From: an uncultured Myxococcales bacterium
GTDB lineage: Bacteria; Myxococcota; Myxococcia; Myxococcales; Myxococcaceae
Direction: 5' to 3'
NCBI GenBank assembly: GCA_937980205.1
Contig: CALJKW010000010.1
Span: forward strand, 186,001-250,000
DNA: 64,000 nt
This document shows, piece by piece, positions 39,711-48,544 of this stretch. Within the stretch, counting starts at the first letter, position 1. Every line of letters begins with the position of its first letter. Position numbers and translations under genes: made by a program. The notes beneath the pieces were generated by a model. It searched no databases and was not told where the DNA came from. It saw nothing but the letters and a program-made list of their open reading frames with translations.

Positions 39711-41429
39711 ATGCGCGCGCAAGTGCCGTTCACGCTCACAGTCACCAGGGGAGCCGGTGCCGGCGCCGAGTTCCCCTTCGACACGAACGAAGCGCGCCTC
39801 GGTCGCACCGCCGACAACGACATCGTCGTCAAAGACGCCGGCGCCTCGCGCAGCCACGCCCGCGTCTTCCAGAAGGGCACGCGCTACTTCGTCGAGGACA
39901 TGAAGAGCGCCAACGGCACGAAGGTGAACAGCGCCGTCATCACCGGCATCAAAGAGCTTCGCAACGGCGACACCATCACCATCGGCGAGGTGACCTTCAA
40001 GTTCACCTTCGCGGACGAGACGCTGCTCAAGCCTCCCAGCGTCGAGCTCGCCGACAACGAGACGCTGCTCAAGGTCAACGACGTCACCGGCGAAGCGCCC
40101 GCCGTCGTCGTCGACCAGACCACCGAGCAGCCGGCGCTCGACATCAACAGCACCGTCCTCAAGCCGCCACCCACCAGCCGCGGAGCGCCCGACCCCGAGC
40201 GCGAGCGCCGCACCCAGCACCGGCGCAACGCCGCCTCCCGCTCCGGGCTCGCCGTGCCGAAGAACGACGAGACCGTGCCTCCGTCGCGCGCTCAGAAGAT
40301 CGCCGCCGAGGACAGCGAGACGCAGCCGCCGTCGCGCGCGCTCGCCAAGCGCTCCAGCGAGCCCGACGACCTCAAGGCCTCGGACCAGGGCACGGCCGAG
40401 CTCTCCGTGCCCCCCGCGCTCGTCCGCCGCGGCGGCGGCAAGGCGAGCGACGACGGCGACGCCGACGAGCTCACCGCCGCCGACAAGCTCCGGCTCCGCC
40501 GCCAGGCCCAGAAGACCGCGATGGGCAAGCTCACCTACGCGTTCGGTGAGCTGCCGAAGTCCGCCCGCGTCGCCATCATCGCGCTCGGCAGCCTGTTCAC
40601 CTTGAGCCTCGTCGGCCTCGTCGTCTTCTCCGTGCTGCCGAAGAAGCAGACGTCCGCCGGCCCCGAGCCCGCGGACATCATGGGCGGCGCCCCCACCATC
40701 GAGCAGAGCTTCGGCCTCGGCGACGGCGTCACGTTCGAGCGCAGCGACATGAAGGTCTTCACCTTCACCGCCGCCGCCGCGACCCGCATCGTCGGCGTGC
40801 TGCACTACCAGGCGAGGGACATCACGAAGGACGAGGTCGCGGTCTCGATCAACGGCTTCGACCTGGGCTTCATCCCGCCCGACACGCTCGACACCGCGAC
40901 CCGCGAGCTCGAGCTCGTCCTCCCCGCGCAGCAGCTCAAGCGCGGCGAGCAGAACCAGCTCATCTTCGACAACACCCGCAACCCGCCCGGCGAAGACACC
41001 TGGCGCGTGTGGAACCTCTGGCTCGAGCTCATCGCCATCCCCGACATGAGCCCCGAGGAGACCATCAACGCCGTGAAGGAAGACATGGAGCGCTCGCAGA
41101 AGTTCTACGACCAGCGCGACATCGGCGCCGACAACCTCTTCAAGGCGTGGAAGGGCTACCGCGAGGCGTGGCTCAAGCTCGAGTCGATGGCGAACCGGCC
41201 CGACGAGCTCTACATCGTCGCCCGCTCGCAGCAGCGCGAGATCGCCGTGCTGCTCGACAAGCGCTGCAGCATGCTCGTGCTCGACTACCAGAAGGCGATG
41301 AACGCCAAGCGCCCCGACCGCAAGAAGGCCCGCACCGTCTCCGAAGACATGCTCCGCTACTTCCCCTCGCGCGAGCACCGCTGCCACGGCCTCGGCCGCG
41401 ATCTCCTCGAGGACCTCGGCGGACTGTAG
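39711..41429 (+). CDS. FHA-domain membrane protein, first gene of the surface-structure array
   Basis: 572 residues from ATG 39711. FHA domain at about 8-95 (ARLGRTADNDIVV, GASRSHARVF, VEDMKSANGT, LRNGDTITIGE). A low-complexity charged linker (about 96-270), one transmembrane helix (about 284-305, VAIIALGSLFTLSLVGLVVF) and a C-terminal extracytoplasmic region of 260 residues follow. The latter starts with a beta domain (FTAAAATRIVGVLHY, VSINGFDLGFIPP) and ends with helices (WKGYREAWLKLESM). The N-terminal cytoplasmic FHA would read a phosphorylated Thr. It is 107 bp ahead of pseudopilin cassette B, so it may couple kinase signalling to that structure. Confidence 0.85.
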   Translation: MRAQVPFTLTVTRGAGAGAEFPFDTNEARLGRTADNDIVVKDAGASRSHARVFQKGTRYFVEDMKSANGTKVNSAVITGIKELRNGDTITIGEVTFKFTFADETLLKPPSVELADNETLLKVNDVTGEAPAVVVDQTTEQPALDINSTVLKPPPTSRGAPDPERERRTQHRRNAASRSGLAVPKNDETVPPSRAQKIAAEDSETQPPSRALAKRSSEPDDLKASDQGTAELSVPPALVRRGGGKASDDGDADELTAADKLRLRRQAQKTAMGKLTYAFGELPKSARVAIIALGSLFTLSLVGLVVFSVLPKKQTSAGPEPADIMGGAPTIEQSFGLGDGVTFERSDMKVFTFTAAAATRIVGVLHYQARDITKDEVAVSINGFDLGFIPPDTLDTATRELELVLPAQQLKRGEQNQLIFDNTRNPPGEDTWRVWNLWLELIAIPDMSPEETINAVKEDMERSQKFYDQRDIGADNLFKAWKGYREAWLKLESMANRPDELYIVARSQQREIAVLLDKRCSMLVLDYQKAMNAKRPDRKKARTVSEDMLRYFPSREHRCHGLGRDLLEDLGGL

Positions 41430-41536
41430 ACATTTCGACCACCTGGCTCATCGGTCACCGTGCCGCAGCCCGCGACGTTCCGGCGCCGGGGGGCGATAAT
41501 CCTCTAAGCAGCACTGCCCGACCGGCCACTTCACCG

Positions 41537-42499
41537 ATGGTTCCCTCCACTCAAACCCGCGTACGCACGCGCCTTGTGCCTCCCAAGACCGTCCGCGCGA
41601 CGTCGTCGAAAGACGCGGGTCAGGCCGCCGTGGAGGCCGCGCTCACGCTGCCGCTGTTCATGTTTGTGTTGCTCGGCACGCTACAGCTGGCGCTGATGCA
41701 CCAGGCCCGGCTGCTCACCAAGTACGCCGCCTACAAGGCCGTGCGCGTCGGCGCCATGACCTCGGCCGACCTGGCCAAGATGGAGCGCGCCGCGCTCGCC
41801 GTCCTCGTGCCCACCATCAGCAATACGGGCAACTCGAAGGGCGTGCGCGTCGTGAACAACATCGCCAGCGGCGGCGACTTCGCGTCCACGTTCTCGCAGA
41901 TGTCGCAGAACATCATGCTCGACGCCGCCGGCATGAAGTACGTCGAGATCATGATCTGCAGCCCCACCAAGGAGCTGTTGGGCGGCGGCGACGAGCACGA
42001 CTTCGACAGCGAGAGCGCCACCGGCAGCGCCGCCGGACGTCAGGGCGGCCCCATGCAGCGCGAGGGCTGGCGCGAGTTCGACCGCGGCCGGCTCGCGATC
42101 CAGGTCACGTACAACTACCGCATGATCATCCCGTTCGCGGACATGGTGCTGTACCTCATCGCGACCGGTCAGGAGAAAGCCGACCTGCTCTGGGCGCTCA
42201 AGCTCGGCAAGCTGCACCAGCAGAGCCAGCAGGCCATCCAGCAGCACGCCGCGCGCGCCGCGAAGTACAACAGCGCCGCGCAGATGGGCCTCTACCTCAT
42301 GCCCATTCGCGCCAACTACGTGATGCGCATGCACTCGAGCCTCTTCCCCAACGCCGAGGCCCACAAGCTGCCGCAGACGAACGAGTGCGTGCTGCGCTTC
42401 GCCAAAGAGGGCGACGGCGGCGGCGGCGGCAACGTCGACCTGGGCGGCGGCGGCGGCGACGACACCGATCAAGACACTCCGCCGGCGGACCCCGAATGA
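41537..42499 (+). CDS. TadE-like pseudopilin-family protein (cassette B, first gene)
   Basis: 320 residues from ATG 41537. A basic 35-residue lead is followed by DAGQAAVEAALTLPLFMFVLLGTLQ, the TadE helix, matching the first gene of cassette A. The extracytoplasmic part contains a short Gly/Asp tail (GDGGGGGNVDLGGGGGDDTD), rare in TadE proteins and resembling a flexible or calcium-binding end. The last codons overlap the next gene (ATGA; protein ends in DPE). Part of an 11-gene plus-strand run from 39711. Confidence 0.82.
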   Translation: MVPSTQTRVRTRLVPPKTVRATSSKDAGQAAVEAALTLPLFMFVLLGTLQLALMHQARLLTKYAAYKAVRVGAMTSADLAKMERAALAVLVPTISNTGNSKGVRVVNNIASGGDFASTFSQMSQNIMLDAAGMKYVEIMICSPTKELLGGGDEHDFDSESATGSAAGRQGGPMQREGWREFDRGRLAIQVTYNYRMIIPFADMVLYLIATGQEKADLLWALKLGKLHQQSQQAIQQHAARAAKYNSAAQMGLYLMPIRANYVMRMHSSLFPNAEAHKLPQTNECVLRFAKEGDGGGGGNVDLGGGGGDDTDQDTPPADPE

Positions 42500-44022
42500 G
42501 CGCGCCTCGCCTCACGCTTCGACGCAACCGAAGGCTCGCCCGCGGGCAGACGCTGCCGCTCGCCTGCATCTCGCTCATCTTCATGGCGCTGATGACGCTC
42601 TTGTCGTTCAACATCGCCAACGTCATTCACGAGAAGATCCGCCTGCAGAACTACTCCGACGCGCAGGCGTTCTCGATGGCGACCATCGAGGCCCGCACGT
42701 TCAACTACCTCGCGTACTCGAACCGCGCCTCGGCGGCGGCCTTCGTCACCATCGCCTCGCTGCACGGCTTCTACGCCGTCGCGAACACCGCCCCCCAGCT
42801 GCTGAAGGCCGCCGCGATGGCGATGGGCATCGAGGCGCTCGCCGAGCTCGCGGTGTGCGTCGCGAGCTGGGGCACGGCGCCGTGCTGCAGCCACATCGCC
42901 ACGGCCGCCGCGATGGTCCCCCAGTTCATCAACGACGCCAACGACGCCGAGGACACGCTCGAAGGCTGGGAGCAGCCCTTCAACCGCGCCGTGAAGGGCC
43001 TGTGGGACGCGGTCCAGCTCATTCACCTCGAGCAGGAGATCGTGCTCGGCAGCACCGCGATGAAGCTGCAGCAGGGCTTCGGCGACGCGCTCAAGGGCAC
43101 CATGCGCAACGCCGCGCAGCTGCCCGCCGGCGTCGGCATGCTGAACATGCGCAACATGTACTGCTCGACCGAAGGGTCGATGGCCGACATGTGCAGCGCC
43201 CGCACCAACGAGACCGATCGCGCGAAGCTCTTCACCGAGATCATCAACGCCAGCCGGCCGCGCTTCTCGCACCACATCGGGCAGATGGGCCTCGATTACC
43301 TGCCGTTCATCGGCCAGAAGTGGTCCGATCTCACCTACTCGATCCCCGCGTTCTACGGCGGCGAGCACGCGCTCGCCGACGACAGCTGCAGCCCCGAGGT
43401 CGGCGCGGAAGGGCAGCTCGCCTGCGGCACCGTCACTCCCGTCGTCGGCTTCGTCGGCAGCGCCGAAGATCTGCCCGGCGTCGGTGTCATGGGCGGCACC
43501 GAGATCTACTCCGACGAGAACGGCGGAGATCACTCGCCGAGCGGCGCCCACTCCGGCCAGCACGACGAGTTCAAGGGCATTCCCCGGTGCGTTCAGGACA
43601 AGAACTGCTTCGTGAACTTCCGCGGCGACCCCGACGACGAGAAGACCTGGGGCATGCCCTCGGCGTTCGCCTACTACCAGGCCGATCTGTCGCTGCGCCC
43701 CAAGCAGGCCAGCAAGCGGCCCTGGGTGCTCGGCGACGACGGCCGCATCTCTCTGGACATGGGCGGCGAGTTCAACGGCGAGACCGGCATGCTGCAGATG
43801 ACGCCGACCCGCACCGGCGCCGCGATGAGCCGCGCGCTCGTCTACTTCCACGCCCCCGGCAAGTGGGCCCGTCCGCCGAACTTCTTCGACCCCTTCTGGC
43901 ACTCGAAGCTCCACCCGTTCGACACCGCGTCGATGACCCAGGTGCTCGGCGCGTCCGGTGACGACAAGATGAGCGACGCGCCCGCCATGGTCGTCATCGA
44001 AGGAGCGTTTCCTCCCGAATGA
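42496..44022 (+). CDS. TadG-like membrane-anchored protein (cassette B, second gene)
   Basis: 508 residues. The start ARGQTLPLACISLIFMALM is a TadG-like helix. Conserved blocks shared with the cassette A counterpart include RLQNYSDAQAFSM, ARTFNYLAYSNRAS and YFHAPGKWARPPNFFDPFW. It has about twelve Cys, several in pairs (ELAVCVASWGTAPCC), suggesting an oxidised extracytoplasmic domain. The stop overlaps the next start (ATGA; ends in PPE). Probable large subunit of the surface structure. Confidence 0.83.
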   Translation: MSAPRLTLRRNRRLARGQTLPLACISLIFMALMTLLSFNIANVIHEKIRLQNYSDAQAFSMATIEARTFNYLAYSNRASAAAFVTIASLHGFYAVANTAPQLLKAAAMAMGIEALAELAVCVASWGTAPCCSHIATAAAMVPQFINDANDAEDTLEGWEQPFNRAVKGLWDAVQLIHLEQEIVLGSTAMKLQQGFGDALKGTMRNAAQLPAGVGMLNMRNMYCSTEGSMADMCSARTNETDRAKLFTEIINASRPRFSHHIGQMGLDYLPFIGQKWSDLTYSIPAFYGGEHALADDSCSPEVGAEGQLACGTVTPVVGFVGSAEDLPGVGVMGGTEIYSDENGGDHSPSGAHSGQHDEFKGIPRCVQDKNCFVNFRGDPDDEKTWGMPSAFAYYQADLSLRPKQASKRPWVLGDDGRISLDMGGEFNGETGMLQMTPTRTGAAMSRALVYFHAPGKWARPPNFFDPFWHSKLHPFDTASMTQVLGASGDDKMSDAPAMVVIEGAFPPE

Positions 44023-44957
44023 GCCCGCTCGCAAAGCTCCGCCGCCGCGCGCGCGGCCAGGCCGTCGTCGAGCTCGCCGTGTCGATGCTCGTCATCGTGC
44101 CCACGTTCATGTACGTGCTGTTCCTCGACGATCTGCTCCGCGCGAAGCTCGATCTCGAAGAGGCCGTCATCACCGCTCCGTGGGAGTACGCCCGCGTGAA
44201 CTACGAAGAGGGCGCGGCCGGCACCGGCGTGCGCTCGGCCATTCGCCTCGGCTGGTGCGATCACACCACCGCGTACAACTCGTACACCCGCTCGTACGAC
44301 TGCGACGAGACCCACCACCACGTCGCCATGGCCGCGCACCAGTGCTGGCTCACCGAGGGCGCGAAGCAGGTCTCCTGCTCGGTCGACAAGGCCTTCGGCA
44401 AGCAGCAGGGCCTGCTCACCCTCGACCAGGTTCACGACACGTACACCCAGGGCGGCCTCGTCCGCTGCTCGGCGCGCCTCGGCGTCATCAACTACTACCT
44501 GCCCCAGCGCCTCTTCGAAGAGTTCAGCGACGTCGAGATGACGCGCACCGAGAAGAAAGAGGGCAACGTCCACGACTCGGGGCGCAACCTCGCCATCCGC
44601 TCGCACTACCTGCTCGAAGAGCAGCAGGCCGGCCTCGTCGTCGACACCTGGGCGCTCGGCAAGATGGAGCGCATCGACTCGGGCGGCAGCGGCAACCTCA
44701 AAGACCGCGTGAACAAGGTCTACCAGACGTACGGCGGCATCGGCGCGGCGATGGGCATGCAGTTCTACATGAACATCCTCCGCAACGACGTCGTGAACAT
44801 GTCCCTGCTCCTCGACGGCATGGGCGACAACCCCATCGACGCCAACATCGCCTTCGACCCCGACAACGCAGGCAACTTCAACGAAGACATGCACGGGTCG
44901 CCCTACGACTACACGCGCGGCGACCACTACATGGGCGCGCAACAACGGCCCGAATGA
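44019..44957 (+). CDS. TadE-like pseudopilin-family protein (cassette B, third gene)
   Basis: 312 residues. RRRARGQAVVELAVSMLVIV is the TadE signature and helix, equivalent to MRGQATVELALGALVFV in cassette A. The remainder is extracytoplasmic with pairs of Cys (LGWCDHT, YDCDETHHH, HQCWLT, VSCSVD) and His clusters that could bind metal. AAGGAG at 43999-44004 lies 14 bp before its ATG, too far to be ideal, so coupling via the ATGA overlap is likely. Ends in RPE, overlapping the next gene. Confidence 0.8.
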   Translation: MSPLAKLRRRARGQAVVELAVSMLVIVPTFMYVLFLDDLLRAKLDLEEAVITAPWEYARVNYEEGAAGTGVRSAIRLGWCDHTTAYNSYTRSYDCDETHHHVAMAAHQCWLTEGAKQVSCSVDKAFGKQQGLLTLDQVHDTYTQGGLVRCSARLGVINYYLPQRLFEEFSDVEMTRTEKKEGNVHDSGRNLAIRSHYLLEEQQAGLVVDTWALGKMERIDSGGSGNLKDRVNKVYQTYGGIGAAMGMQFYMNILRNDVVNMSLLLDGMGDNPIDANIAFDPDNAGNFNEDMHGSPYDYTRGDHYMGAQQRPE

Positions 44958-45793
44958 AGGCCGTTCGCATCGTCAGGGTCATCGCGCTCTCCTCGCTGGT
45001 GGGCATCGTCGCGGGCACCGTCGCCTCGTCGATTCGCGCCCAGCGCCTCGAAGAGCAGCGGCTGCGTGACGAGAACCGCCAGGCGCGCGCCGAGCGTCGC
45101 GAGCAGGCCCGGCCGAAGGTCTATGCGCTGGCGGGCAAGGAGACGTACGTCGACCCCGAGGCGGTGAAGTACCTGCCCGAGTACCCGAAGGCCGTGGTCA
45201 CCGATCTCGCCGAGACCAGCCTCGCGCAGGGCGTGCCGATGAAGGCCGGCATGTTCATGACCAAGGACAAGCTCGAGGACGTGCTCGAGTGGTACCGCGT
45301 CGAGCTCGACAAGGCCGGCCGCACCACCGTCTCGCAGCGCTGGGGCGACGGAGCCGCCTACATCGGCTTCTACGGGCCCGATCAGCGCATGCACACCGTC
45401 GCCGCCATGCGCAGCGGCAGCCAGACCTTCGTCTTCCTGTCCAACAGCGACCCCGAGGCCTTCCTGCGCGCCGCGAAAGACGCGCAGCGGCCCGAGGGGC
45501 TGCCCTTGCTGCCCAGCGCCACGGGAGAGATGTCGTTCAGCTTCGGCGACCCCGGCATGAGCCGGCAGACGTACTTCGCGAGCTCGGGCGAGCTGAGCCT
45601 GGCGCAGGCGCGCGACTTCTACCGCGCCGAGCTCGAGAAGCTCGGGTGGCGCATCGAAGAGGTGCTCGAGAACCGGCCGGGGCAGGTCCACATCGCCGCG
45701 AAGCGGGCGGGCAACGACTTGTCACTGACGCTCCGCCGGGACGATAAGGAGAACCATGTCGCGGTCTACGCTCACGTTCTGGCTCGTCGCTGA
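44954..45793 (+). CDS. Two-repeat periplasmic protein of cassette B, unknown function
   Basis: 279 residues. A membrane anchor (about 5-28) and a basic coiled segment (RLEEQRLRDENRQARAERRE) are followed by two related lobes, each with a helix of pattern YRxELxKxG (EWYRVELDKAG, FYRAELEKLGW) and following beta strands. The cassette A protein at 3654-4301 has the same two-lobe layout and the same position after the third pilin-like gene. No family recognised. It overlaps the next small gene by 38 bp. Confidence 0.78.
   Translation: MKAVRIVRVIALSSLVGIVAGTVASSIRAQRLEEQRLRDENRQARAERREQARPKVYALAGKETYVDPEAVKYLPEYPKAVVTDLAETSLAQGVPMKAGMFMTKDKLEDVLEWYRVELDKAGRTTVSQRWGDGAAYIGFYGPDQRMHTVAAMRSGSQTFVFLSNSDPEAFLRAAKDAQRPEGLPLLPSATGEMSFSFGDPGMSRQTYFASSGELSLAQARDFYRAELEKLGWRIEEVLENRPGQVHIAAKRAGNDLSLTLRRDDKENHVAVYAHVLARR
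45746..45751 (+). promoter_or_regulatory. Strong ribosome binding site inside the upstream gene
   Basis: AAGGAG 4 bp before ATG 45756, embedded in the end of the cassette B last gene. It shows the overlapping small CX3C gene is really translated. Confidence 0.7.
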
Positions 45794-46001
45794 GCTCGTC
45801 TTCTTCGCGCCGGCCGCGCTCGCGGCGCCGAAGCCCGACAAGCTCACGCGCTGCCTTACGACCTGCGACCAGATGAAGGACCGCTTCGAGAAGGCGTGCA
45901 AGCAGTCGGGGCAGGGCGGCAAGTGCGAAGGCCGCGGCCGCACCCTCGTGTCCGACATGGACAAGCAGTGTCGCGACTCGTGCACGAAGAGGAAGAAGTG
46001 A
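45756..46001 (+). CDS. Small secreted CX3C protein
   Basis: 81 residues. Sec signal (LTFWLVAELVFFAPAALA-A) and a mature part of about 57 residues with six Cys: CLTTC and CRDSC form CX3C pairs at either end, with CKQSGQGGKC between. This helical-hairpin pattern is like small disulphide hairpin proteins (twin CX3C). A strong ribosome site precedes it. Its stop overlaps the cytochrome gene start (GTGA). A related small protein lies at 47218. Role unknown; a chaperone or structural peptide in the oxidised compartment is possible. Confidence 0.75.
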   Translation: MSRSTLTFWLVAELVFFAPAALAAPKPDKLTRCLTTCDQMKDRFEKACKQSGQGGKCEGRGRTLVSDMDKQCRDSCTKRKK

Positions 46002-47179
46002 AGCTCGTCGCAGTGCTGCTGTTCGGCCAGCTCTCGCAGCTGTCGCTCAAGCCCTGGCAGCCCGGCGCCGTCTTCACCCCGCAGGACCTCGCGAAGATGG
46101 AGCTGCACTTCCAGCCCGTCCGCGCCGTGCCTGCGTTTCGCTTGAGCGGCGTCGAAGGCTACTACCGCGAGCGGCTCGACGACGCGCTGCTGTTGGGAGA
46201 TCTCCTCTTCCACGCCCCGAAGCTGCTCGGCCCGCGCGCGGCGGTGTTCGGGCTCTCCTGCGCGACCTGTCACCCCGGAGGCGCCTCGAACAACACGCTC
46301 TTCGTCGAGGCCCAGAGCGATCGGCCGGGCAACGTCGACCTCTTGTCGCCGTACTTCTACGCCGAGGCCGACGACGGCGTGTTCGCTCCGCGGAACATCT
46401 CGAGCCTGCGCGGCTGCGCGAAGACCGCGCCCTACCGCCGCGACGGCTCGGTCGACACGCTCGAGCACGCGAACGCGCTCGTCGTCCGGCACGAGTTTCA
46501 GCAGCCGCTGCCCCAGCCGTGGCTCGAGGCCCTCTCCGCGTACGTGGCCCGCTTCGAGCTGTGGCCCAGCCCGCTCGTCGGCCCGGACGGAGCGCTCGAC
46601 GCCCGCGCCGAGGCCCTCGCGCGCGAAGGCGAGCGCGTGTTCGACGCCAAGCAGTGCCAGCTCTGCCATCCGAAGGAGCGCGGCTTCACCGACCGCAAGC
46701 AGCACCCCTTCCGCCACGGCGAAGGCAAGGGCACGCTCGGCCGCACCGAGCGCTTCGACACCCCGACGCTCTCGAACCTCGCCGAGACCGCGCCGTACTT
46801 CTTCGACGGCAGCGCACCCACCCTCGCGGCGGCGGTCGAGCAGCTCGATCGGCGCCACGCGCTGGGGTTGACCGAGCGCGAGCGCGCCGCGCTCGTCGCG
46901 TACCTCGGCGCCGTCGGGGCCGTGCCTGCCGCTCCCGTCACCTGGACGAAGGCCGAGCGCATTCGCCAGGCGCTGGCCTGGGCGCGGCTGGTGGAGCAGG
47001 GCACCGACGAGAAGCTGTGGGCCCTGTGCCTCGATGCGATGCGCCACCAGGCGCGGCTGGCGGGCGACGAGCGCCTCGCGGCCGAGCTTCACGCGCTCGG
47101 TGAGGGGGCACCGACCGACGAGGCGCGAGTGCGGCTTGCCAGGCTACGCATCGGTCGGCAGGCTGCCCGTCGCGACTGA
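45998..47179 (+). CDS. Di-heme c-type cytochrome, cytochrome c peroxidase/MauG-like
   Basis: 393 residues from GTG 45998, overlapping the previous stop; an AGAGGAAG ribosome-like site precedes it. N-terminal signal region KLVAVLLFGQLSQLSL. Two heme-binding CxxCH motifs: SCATCHPGG (about residue 90) and CQLCHPKERGFTD (about 222). FDTPTLSNLAETAPYFFDGS is the conserved second-domain block of the bacterial peroxidase/MauG group, with the Met or Tyr axial region altered. Predicted periplasmic electron transfer or oxidative modification enzyme. MauG-type proteins modify amino-acid side chains, so small Cys-rich neighbours are possible substrates (inference). Confidence 0.88.
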   Translation: MKLVAVLLFGQLSQLSLKPWQPGAVFTPQDLAKMELHFQPVRAVPAFRLSGVEGYYRERLDDALLLGDLLFHAPKLLGPRAAVFGLSCATCHPGGASNNTLFVEAQSDRPGNVDLLSPYFYAEADDGVFAPRNISSLRGCAKTAPYRRDGSVDTLEHANALVVRHEFQQPLPQPWLEALSAYVARFELWPSPLVGPDGALDARAEALAREGERVFDAKQCQLCHPKERGFTDRKQHPFRHGEGKGTLGRTERFDTPTLSNLAETAPYFFDGSAPTLAAAVEQLDRRHALGLTERERAALVAYLGAVGAVPAAPVTWTKAERIRQALAWARLVEQGTDEKLWALCLDAMRHQARLAGDERLAAELHALGEGAPTDEARVRLARLRIGRQAARRD

Positions 47180-47217
47180 CGGCTCGAACGAACGACAATC
47201 AGATCCGTGCCATACTC

Positions 47218-47448
47218 GTGAGCCGCTTCATGCGTCGATTTGCCCTCGCCCTCGTCATTCTGCTGCCGTTCGCCGCGCTCGCGCGCCCCGACGCCTGCGA
47301 GAACCGCTGCGCGGACGACAAGAAGAGCTGCGAGCTCCAGTGCAGCAAGAAGGCGGGGAAACACGCCGCGCAGTGCAAGAACGCCTGCACCCAGCTGACC
47401 GACCCGTGCCGCGCCGAGTGCAAGGCCCGCGAGGGCAAGCGCAAGTGA
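47218..47448 (+). CDS. Small secreted protein with four CX3C motifs
   Basis: 76 residues from GTG 47218 (ATG 47230 possible). Signal peptide (MRRFALALVILLPFAALA), then about 53 residues containing eight Cys in four CX3C pairs: CENRC, CELQC, CKNAC, CRAEC, with no other Cys. This is a regular double-hairpin with Lys-rich spacers. Distantly like the 45756 product. The stop overlaps the next start (GTGA). Twin CX3C proteins are known from mitochondrial intermembrane space (small Tims); similarity here is of pattern only. Confidence 0.75.
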   Translation: MSRFMRRFALALVILLPFAALARPDACENRCADDKKSCELQCSKKAGKHAAQCKNACTQLTDPCRAECKAREGKRK

Positions 47449-47630
47449 AGCGCCTCACCCGACGGCTGCCGCGCCCGCGCGGTCAGGCGATGGTCGAGTA
47501 CTCGTTCATCGCGCACGCGCTGCTCGTCGTCGGCACGTTCGGCGGGACGTGGTTCGTCACGTACCTCATCAACGCCCTGACGAAGTACTTCGAGAGCATC
47601 TACTGGGTGCTCACTTCGCCCATCCCCTAG
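47445..47630 (+). CDS. Short Flp/TadE-like single-helix peptide
   Basis: 61 residues from GTG 47445, overlapping the preceding stop by GTGA. A basic leader KRLTRRLPRPRGQA is followed by MVEYSFIAHALLVVGTFGGTW, close to the Flp pilin start (GxxxxEYxLI). The hydrophobic helix ends with ALTKYFESIYWVLTSPIP. The length and signature fit a major Flp-type pilin or a TadE-like assembly peptide; cleavage at the Gly before Gln-Ala by a TadV-like peptidase is inferred. It ends inside the left arm of a mini-element. Confidence 0.7.
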   Translation: MKRLTRRLPRPRGQAMVEYSFIAHALLVVGTFGGTWFVTYLINALTKYFESIYWVLTSPIP

Positions 47631-47809
47631 ATAGGCGATCCGCTCATCGTGTCGTAGCGAGGCAGCCGTCGGCCGGAACCGAGGCGGGCGCCCGAGGAGC
47701 GAGCAGCGCAAGGCGTGCTGGTGGCCCGTCGAGCAGCGCAGCGACGAGGCCGCCCGCAGCAGGCAGGCCGCGGCGGCCGCAGTAGACACGATGAGCGGTT
47801 CGCCTATCT
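47629..47809. mobile_element. Non-coding mini-element with 25-bp terminal inverted repeats
   Basis: Left end 47629-47653 (AGATAGGCGATCCGCTCATC...) and right end 47785-47809 are inverted complements over 25 bases with a single mismatch. The inside (about 130 bp) is GC-rich and can pair partly with itself (GGCGGGC / GCCGCCC). No transposase ORF. It looks like a MITE or a long structured RNA region. The left end overlaps the final codon of the Flp-like gene. Confidence 0.65.
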
Positions 47810-47839
47810 GAGGCGGCTTTGAAGTAGAACCTCTGGCCC

Positions 47840-48544
47840 ATGGCGGAGGAGGTTCAGAAGAGGCGGTCGCCGTGGGTCTACGTCGGCGTCGGCTGCGGGC
47901 TCGCGCTCGTGTTGTTGTGCGGTGGCGGTCTGGTCGTCGTCCTCGGTCTGCTCAAGATGGGCAACGACTGGAAGGAAGAGATGTCCGACCCGACGCGGCG
48001 CGAGAACAAGGCGCGCAAAGAGGCGATGGCCACGCTCGGCGGCATCCCCGAAGGGTACTCGGCGGCCTTCTCGCTCGGAGTGCCCATGCTCTTCGACACC
48101 GTGCTCTTCGTCGACGCCCCGCTGTTGAGCGACGGCGGCGTGCCCGAGTTCACCCGCATCTTCCAGTTCGTCCGCTCGATCGAGACCGAACAGAACGCCG
48201 ACATGAGAGCGTTCTTCGATCGGGCCGACGGCGGCAGCTTCGAGAACGACAACGTCCAGCTCGACTCGAAGGGTGAGGTCGCGCGCGGGAGCTTCATGCA
48301 CAAGGGGCGCAAGGTGAGCTGGGTGTCGATGAAGGGCCGGCTCCGTACGCAGGGCTCGCTCGACATGGACGAAGACGGCCTCGTCACGCTGATGCTGTTC
48401 GACTGCCCTGCCGACGGGCAGGTCCGCCTGGGGACCTGGCAGATGCGGGCGCCGGAAGGCGGCGTCGGCGAGCTTCCGGGCACCGTCGCGGATCAGAACG
48501 AGATGCAGAAGCTCCTCGCTCCGTTGAGCCCCTGCGGAAAATGA
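47840..48544 (+). CDS. Single-pass membrane protein, unknown
   Basis: 234 residues. Short basic N terminus, transmembrane helix at about 13-37 (VYVGVGCGLALVLLCGGGLVVVLG), extracytoplasmic C-terminal domain of about 195 residues with two Cys (FDCPADG, LSPCGK). No recognised domain. ATGA overlap with the outer-membrane barrel gene suggests the two work together. It is the first gene after the mini-element, so it may start a new transcript. Confidence 0.75.
   Translation: MAEEVQKRRSPWVYVGVGCGLALVLLCGGGLVVVLGLLKMGNDWKEEMSDPTRRENKARKEAMATLGGIPEGYSAAFSLGVPMLFDTVLFVDAPLLSDGGVPEFTRIFQFVRSIETEQNADMRAFFDRADGGSFENDNVQLDSKGEVARGSFMHKGRKVSWVSMKGRLRTQGSLDMDEDGLVTLMLFDCPADGQVRLGTWQMRAPEGGVGELPGTVADQNEMQKLLAPLSPCGK

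Noticed and set aside
38949..41387. 812-codon minus-strand frame ending as the esterase
   Set aside because: Everything upstream of ATG 39677 is antisense to the FHA gene; only the last 242 codons match a known family.
41537..45793. Possible complete tight-adherence (Tad) locus
   Set aside because: No TadA ATPase, TadB/C platform, secretin or prepilin peptidase is present in the window; only pilin-like and accessory genes are seen.
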